From contig NZ_BCVA01000031.1 of NCBI RefSeq assembly GCF_001591505.1, positions 1 through 64,000 on the forward strand: 64,000 nt of DNA, written 5' to 3'. Below the pieces are notes generated by a model, which made no database searches, was not told the DNA's origin, and was given only the letters and a program-made list of their open reading frames with translations. The first letter of the stretch is position 1. The number at the start of each line of letters is the position of its first letter. Origin of the DNA: Neobacillus niacini NBRC 15566. GTDB taxonomy: Bacteria > Bacillota > Bacilli > Bacillales > Cytobacillaceae. Below are positions 60,213 to 64,000 of the stretch, piece after piece. Position numbers and translations under genes: made by a program.

Positions 60213-62672
60213 ATGGTACCTCAATTAAAGAAAATTTTATTTTCAAGCTTATCTTTACTCTTCTTAACAGTGGCAACGATTCCAGCACCGGGTGCTGCAG
60301 AAGTTCAGTCTCCCAATCAGACAAGTATGGCTCAAGCCTATTCAGTGGAGGAAGACTACCATTTTTTTAGTAAAGATTTAGATGGAATCCCTGTTATTTC
60401 TGGAAGCGGAGGTGTTGCTGCAATTGGTGAAGATGCATTTCCTGTCAATGTCCCAGAGACAATTCCAAATATGGCAGCATCCCGGTACGGGAATGGAAAA
60501 ATTGTATTAGCAGGTGATCAAAGATATTTTTCTTTGCAAAATAATAAGGAGCCGCTAAGCTTACTATCTCGTAATATACTACTGTGGTTAACAGAGGATT
60601 CTGCTATTAATAATGGCAGGAGAACAAAATATACAGGTAGATATGAAGAAGCGTTAACAACTAACAAGACTTTACAATTGATTACGACTTCAGAGGATTT
60701 ATCGATCGACCCTTCTCTTCCCGTAGAAGTCGTAAAAGTGGACAAATGGGACAGAAGCTCGTTAAACCCCAATAAATATACAGTTGCTTTGATTGATGAA
60801 TCTGTTAAGGAAAGCGAAATTCCTATTCTTGAAAAATATGTACATCAAGGCGGCAATATTATTGCTACCATAAATGGTGGTGATTTAGAAGGCATTACAA
60901 GAAATACACCTGTAGAAAAAAGAGCAACGCTCGGAAACTGGAGAGGAATCCGGATTAGCGAGCATTATCCTGTCCAGAATCTGTTAAATATGACTGGTTT
61001 ATCACTGCTTAATGTGAAAACCAATTCATCGGGAACGGTAAATCATATGACTCCCGATACCATTATGGAAAATCACTTTTTAAATCGACTAAAACAAGGA
61101 AAGGAAATTGAGGATGGAGTTTTAGGCTATGAAGATATTAATCTTGGCCCTGCTGGTACAGATAACGAAAAAAAGAAAAACCTTTTACTAAGTGTCTTAA
61201 CTGAAACCCTGGAAACCATCACAAGAGATTCTCCACTGTATGATTGGGCAGTTAAGGAAGTTACCTCATATGGTAAAGTTCAATTTCCTATTAAAAAGGG
61301 AGAAATGCCCTATCGTAATTCTTTATTAAACTTTCAATTTACTCATTTCACCATTGATGCAGGAAATGAAACGTCACCTTATGCTGATGAATTTCCAGGA
61401 AAAGTGTCTGAAACAGCACAACCTGTTCAGGAAAAAAAGATATCTATTAATCTAGGAAACCCTGACCTTATGTACACTCGTGCATTACCAAGCAAAAACT
61501 GGATTAGCACCGGGCTGTATGCACCTCCAGGAAAAGACATAACCATTAAAGTACCCGAAGGTGTTGAAAATATTAGTGTCCAAATTGGCTCCCACGATGA
61601 TGAATTAAACGGACTGTCAGAGTGGAAAAGGGTACCGAATATCGTTCATTTTAAAAAACTCACTCCAGGAACCAATGTGGTTAGCAGCCCATACGGCGGT
61701 TTAATTTATTTTATTCCTATGATGACCAATACTCCTGATCAGCAAGGAGATTTTTCAATAAGCGGTGCTATCGAAGCTCCCTACTACGAAATCGGAAAAA
61801 CAACCGAACAAGAATGGCAAAATATAAAGGCTAGAGGAGCTACTACCCCGTTCGGTGAATTAAAAGGAGAAAAACTCATTATAACTCTTCCATCTGAATA
61901 CTTATTAGAACTGGAAGATCCAGGGCGGATCATGTCACTATGGGATGATATTATTATGGATTATGATCGATTGGCAGGGCTGGATACACAAAAAGAAATG
62001 CCAAATAAAAGACATTCAATCCCCTTCCGTATTGTTTTGGATAAACAAATTAAAGGCGGATTAATGCATGCTGGATATCCTATCATGGTGCCAATTGAAT
62101 ATGGTTCCACTAATTATGCGGCGTCCATACTTGATGAATCCTATATCAAAAATAATGCTTGGGGATTCTGGCATGAAATCGGACATGAGTATCAGCAGGC
62201 TCCGTGGACTTGGGGAGATCTAGGAGAAGTAACAGTCAATCTTTTATCCCTCCTGACACAGGAAAAATTCAATAACCCGTCCCGTCTATTGGATATTTCC
62301 AATGGAAAAGACTCATATGATAGGGCATTAGAGTTTGTCATAGACCCCAATCCTGATAAACTTTACAAGCAATTAGGAAACTTTGAAAGACTCGTTATGT
62401 TCCAGCAGCTTAGAATGGTTTATGGTTGGGATTTTTATACGAACATCTTTACAACTTATAGAGAGATGCCGGATGATCGCCTCCCAGTAACAAATCAGCA
62501 AATGATCGATACGTTTGTTACAATAGCTTCCAAAACAGCGGGAGAAAATCTGGTAGAATATTTTTCTAAATGGGGGATTTTCTGCTCGGAGGATGCTATA
62601 TCCTTAATTGAATCGTTAAATCTACCTAAGCCTAAGACTGAAATTTGGCTAATAAGAGAAGAGAAAAAATAA
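60213..62672 (+). CDS. Secreted M60-family (mucin/enhancin-like) metallopeptidase 2
   Basis: An 819-residue paralogue of the preceding gene, with the same domain order. The signal peptide ends near PGAAEV (residue 29), and the catalytic H654-E655-I-G-H658 has E672 in GDLGEV. The two are clearly diverged (different flanking residues such as NPWKWGDITE versus APWTWGDLGE), so the duplication is old. The 83-nt gap after the first gene and shared direction suggest cotranscription. Together with GH101 they could strip both the peptide and the glycan parts of mucin. Confidence 0.9.
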   Translation: MVPQLKKILFSSLSLLFLTVATIPAPGAAEVQSPNQTSMAQAYSVEEDYHFFSKDLDGIPVISGSGGVAAIGEDAFPVNVPETIPNMAASRYGNGKIVLAGDQRYFSLQNNKEPLSLLSRNILLWLTEDSAINNGRRTKYTGRYEEALTTNKTLQLITTSEDLSIDPSLPVEVVKVDKWDRSSLNPNKYTVALIDESVKESEIPILEKYVHQGGNIIATINGGDLEGITRNTPVEKRATLGNWRGIRISEHYPVQNLLNMTGLSLLNVKTNSSGTVNHMTPDTIMENHFLNRLKQGKEIEDGVLGYEDINLGPAGTDNEKKKNLLLSVLTETLETITRDSPLYDWAVKEVTSYGKVQFPIKKGEMPYRNSLLNFQFTHFTIDAGNETSPYADEFPGKVSETAQPVQEKKISINLGNPDLMYTRALPSKNWISTGLYAPPGKDITIKVPEGVENISVQIGSHDDELNGLSEWKRVPNIVHFKKLTPGTNVVSSPYGGLIYFIPMMTNTPDQQGDFSISGAIEAPYYEIGKTTEQEWQNIKARGATTPFGELKGEKLIITLPSEYLLELEDPGRIMSLWDDIIMDYDRLAGLDTQKEMPNKRHSIPFRIVLDKQIKGGLMHAGYPIMVPIEYGSTNYAASILDESYIKNNAWGFWHEIGHEYQQAPWTWGDLGEVTVNLLSLLTQEKFNNPSRLLDISNGKDSYDRALEFVIDPNPDKLYKQLGNFERLVMFQQLRMVYGWDFYTNIFTTYREMPDDRLPVTNQQMIDTFVTIASKTAGENLVEYFSKWGIFCSEDAISLIESLNLPKPKTEIWLIREEKK

Positions 62673-62693
62673 CATGTAGAGTAACACATTAGT

Positions 62694-62732
62694 AAAAAGA
62701 GCCATGTCATTTATAAGACATCGCTCTTTTTT
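62694..62732 (+). terminator. Terminator after the M60 genes
   Basis: AAAAGAGC-C-ATGTC (62695-62708) pairs with GACAT-C-GCTCTTTT (62717-62730), leaving one internal mismatch, and is followed by T residues. It begins 22 bp past the stop codon. Confidence 0.85.
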
Positions 62733-62841
62733 GCTGCACTAATTTTCTGACTTTACAGAATGAGAATGGAATACTAAAGTCTTTCAATGTATAATTAGTG
62801 TATTCGAAAATAGATTAAATTAACAGAATAAGGAGTAATAT

Positions 62842-63561
62842 ATGATGATTAAAGATCCGAGATTACCCCTATATTTTCAATTGATGGATACCCTCCTCGA
62901 AAAAATTGAACTTGGAGAACTGAAAGAGTATGAAAAGCTGCCATCCGAAAGAGAACTCTGTGAATTATATAATGTTAGCCGGACCACTGTCCGTCAAACC
63001 ATGCAATCTTTAGAACGGGATGGTTATATTTATAAAGTACATGGAAAGGGAAGCTTTGTCTCTCCCAAAATATATAATCAAAGCCTGGTCCAATTTTATA
63101 GTTTTACCGATGAAATGAAGAAAGCAGGAAAAAAACCCTCTACCAAAATACTCTTCTTTGAACAGATCCATTGTGAGGATAACATTGCAAAAAAAATGAA
63201 TTTACCAGAAAATTCAGATGTGCATAAAGTGACCAGGCTGCGATTAGCAGATGATGAACCAATGCTTTATGAGACTTCTTACCTCCCAGTCTCTCGTTTT
63301 AAAAATTTAACAAAAAATCAGTTAGAAAATAAGCCAATGTATGAAATTTTCCGTGAATCTTATAAGGTAACGATTACCAGGGCGACGGAAACGTTCAAAG
63401 CAGTATCCACACGATCGATTGAAGCTGAATATCTTCAAATAATTGAAAATACTCCTAGCCTCATGCTTGAACGTACAACCTATGAACACGATTCCATTAT
63501 TGAATATACTGCTTCTATCGCTAGAGGTGATAAGTTTTCATATACGGTAGAGTTGAAATAA
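62842..63561 (+). CDS. GntR/HutC-family transcriptional regulator 2
   Basis: A 239-residue regulator with a GntR winged helix (residues about 10-75: LPSERELCELYNVSRTTVRQTMQSLE, KVHGKGSFVSP) and a C-terminal UTRA effector domain. It is homologous to the regulator at 15219-15950 over the full length. AAGGAG lies 8 nt upstream of the ATG. It converges on the FucU gene, and its other neighbour is the M60 pair behind a terminator. Likely sugar-phosphate effector, with fucose or another hexose in play if it governs genes beyond the window. Confidence 0.88.
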   Translation: MMIKDPRLPLYFQLMDTLLEKIELGELKEYEKLPSERELCELYNVSRTTVRQTMQSLERDGYIYKVHGKGSFVSPKIYNQSLVQFYSFTDEMKKAGKKPSTKILFFEQIHCEDNIAKKMNLPENSDVHKVTRLRLADDEPMLYETSYLPVSRFKNLTKNQLENKPMYEIFRESYKVTITRATETFKAVSTRSIEAEYLQIIENTPSLMLERTTYEHDSIIEYTASIARGDKFSYTVELK

Positions 63562-63577
63562 TAGATTATTTTCTATG

Positions 63578-64000
63578 TTAGTAACCTATTTTAATAACAC
63601 CCTTTTTCAAAATAATATTGGCGTATTGTGCCGTTTCACTTGTGGCCACTACAGCAAATGCCTTTTTGGTACGATGATAAAATGCAGATCGTTCCATAAA
63701 CTCAAATGGAAATGAATAGTTGAACTGATGATGAATAATTTCTTCGTAGTCTTTCCATATCGTTGGTTGTACGGAATCACCAGGAACAACCGCCATAAAT
63801 GCAACGGGATGTTCCACATACGTGTCTAACGGAAGAAATTCTAATATTGCTTTTAATAATTCAGATATTCCATGCCCATTACATTGAATAAGGCGCTCAG
63901 CGTGACTGGCAGCTGGAAAATTCCCATCTGCCAGTACAATTTCATCACCGTGCCCCATTTCCATTAAAGCCTTCATTAATTCCGGTGAAATAATCGAAGG
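63578..64000 (-). CDS. fucU: L-fucose mutarotase (FucU/RbsD family), partial
   Basis: The reading frame runs off the right edge of the window. 132 residues from the internal Met at 63976, and eight more codons upstream (PSIISPEL), are visible, so the true start lies beyond 64000. The motifs are MGHGDEIVLADGNFPA near the start, MERSAFYHRTKKAFAVVAT, and YANIILKKGV at the end. These fit FucU better than RbsD (the latter lacks the long R-FAFYER-like segment). The enzyme interconverts the anomers of L-fucose and would support the GH29 fucosidase product. Only the 3' end is seen, so the operon is unknown. Confidence 0.85.
   Translation of the reverse strand, partial: PSIISPELMKALMEMGHGDEIVLADGNFPAASHAERLIQCNGHGISELLKAILEFLPLDTYVEHPVAFMAVVPGDSVQPTIWKDYEEIIHHQFNYSFPFEFMERSAFYHRTKKAFAVVATSETAQYANIILKKGVIKIGY

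Overview
The window reads as part of a Bacillales chromosome, most likely a Bacillaceae of the Neobacillus/Bacillus type. The evidence is low to moderate GC, strong GGAGG-type ribosome sites with frequent TTG/GTG starts, CUT1 ABC systems without their own ATPase, DUF624 (YesL-like) proteins, a LacC/LacD tagatose branch, and CcpA-like (cre) boxes. Almost the whole window is a host-glycan utilisation island. It covers mucin O-glycans, glycosaminoglycans (hyaluronan/chondroitin) and a third, fucose- and uronate-containing glycan.

Region 1 (1-2402): a LysR regulator divergent from a two-gene chromate transporter (CHR halves), closed by a bidirectional terminator. Region 2 (2412-8876, minus strand): a GalNAc catabolic operon of radical-SAM sulfatase maturase, ROK sugar kinase, AgaS deaminase/isomerase, NagA/AgaA deacetylase, LacC kinase and LacD aldolase. 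Region 3 (9163-15950, minus strand): a CUT1 ABC importer, a Gfo/Idh/MocA protein, a LacI regulator and a GntR/HutC regulator. Region 4 (16063-27029): a cytoplasmic GH35 beta-galactosidase, a DUF6903-like microprotein, a second CUT1 importer, an AraC regulator and a secreted GH101 endo-alpha-N-acetylgalactosaminidase.

Regions 2 and 4 together read as a complete route for mucin core-1 glycans. GH101 releases Gal-beta-1,3-GalNAc, the ABC system imports it, GH35 splits it, and GalNAc then goes through phosphorylation, deacetylation, deamination/isomerisation, tagatose-6-P and tagatose-1,6-bisP to trioses.

Region 5 (27271-43917): a glycosaminoglycan operon with two secreted PL8 lyases, two cytoplasmic Cys-type sulfatases, GH88 unsaturated glucuronyl hydrolase, DUF624 and a third CUT1 importer, divergent from a histidine kinase/response regulator pair. 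Region 6 (44343-57282): a second uronate-type operon with an LplB/LplC-type importer, DUF2264, GH88, DUF624, GH29 alpha-fucosidase and a near-copy of the region 3 Gfo/Idh/MocA protein, followed by a membrane-bound AraC regulator. Region 7 (57700-64000): two tandem secreted M60 (mucin-type) metallopeptidases, a GntR/HutC regulator and an L-fucose mutarotase (FucU) cut by the window edge.

The least expected signals are regulatory. A 17-bp motif recurs in three intergenic regions around the GalNAc genes (candidate GntR operator). A roughly 53-bp element is shared by the core-1 importer promoter and the GH101 promoter (candidate AraC box with direct repeats 22 bp apart). A hairpin follows each of the four substrate-binding-protein genes. 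No tRNA, rRNA, CRISPR array, insertion sequence or prophage was seen.
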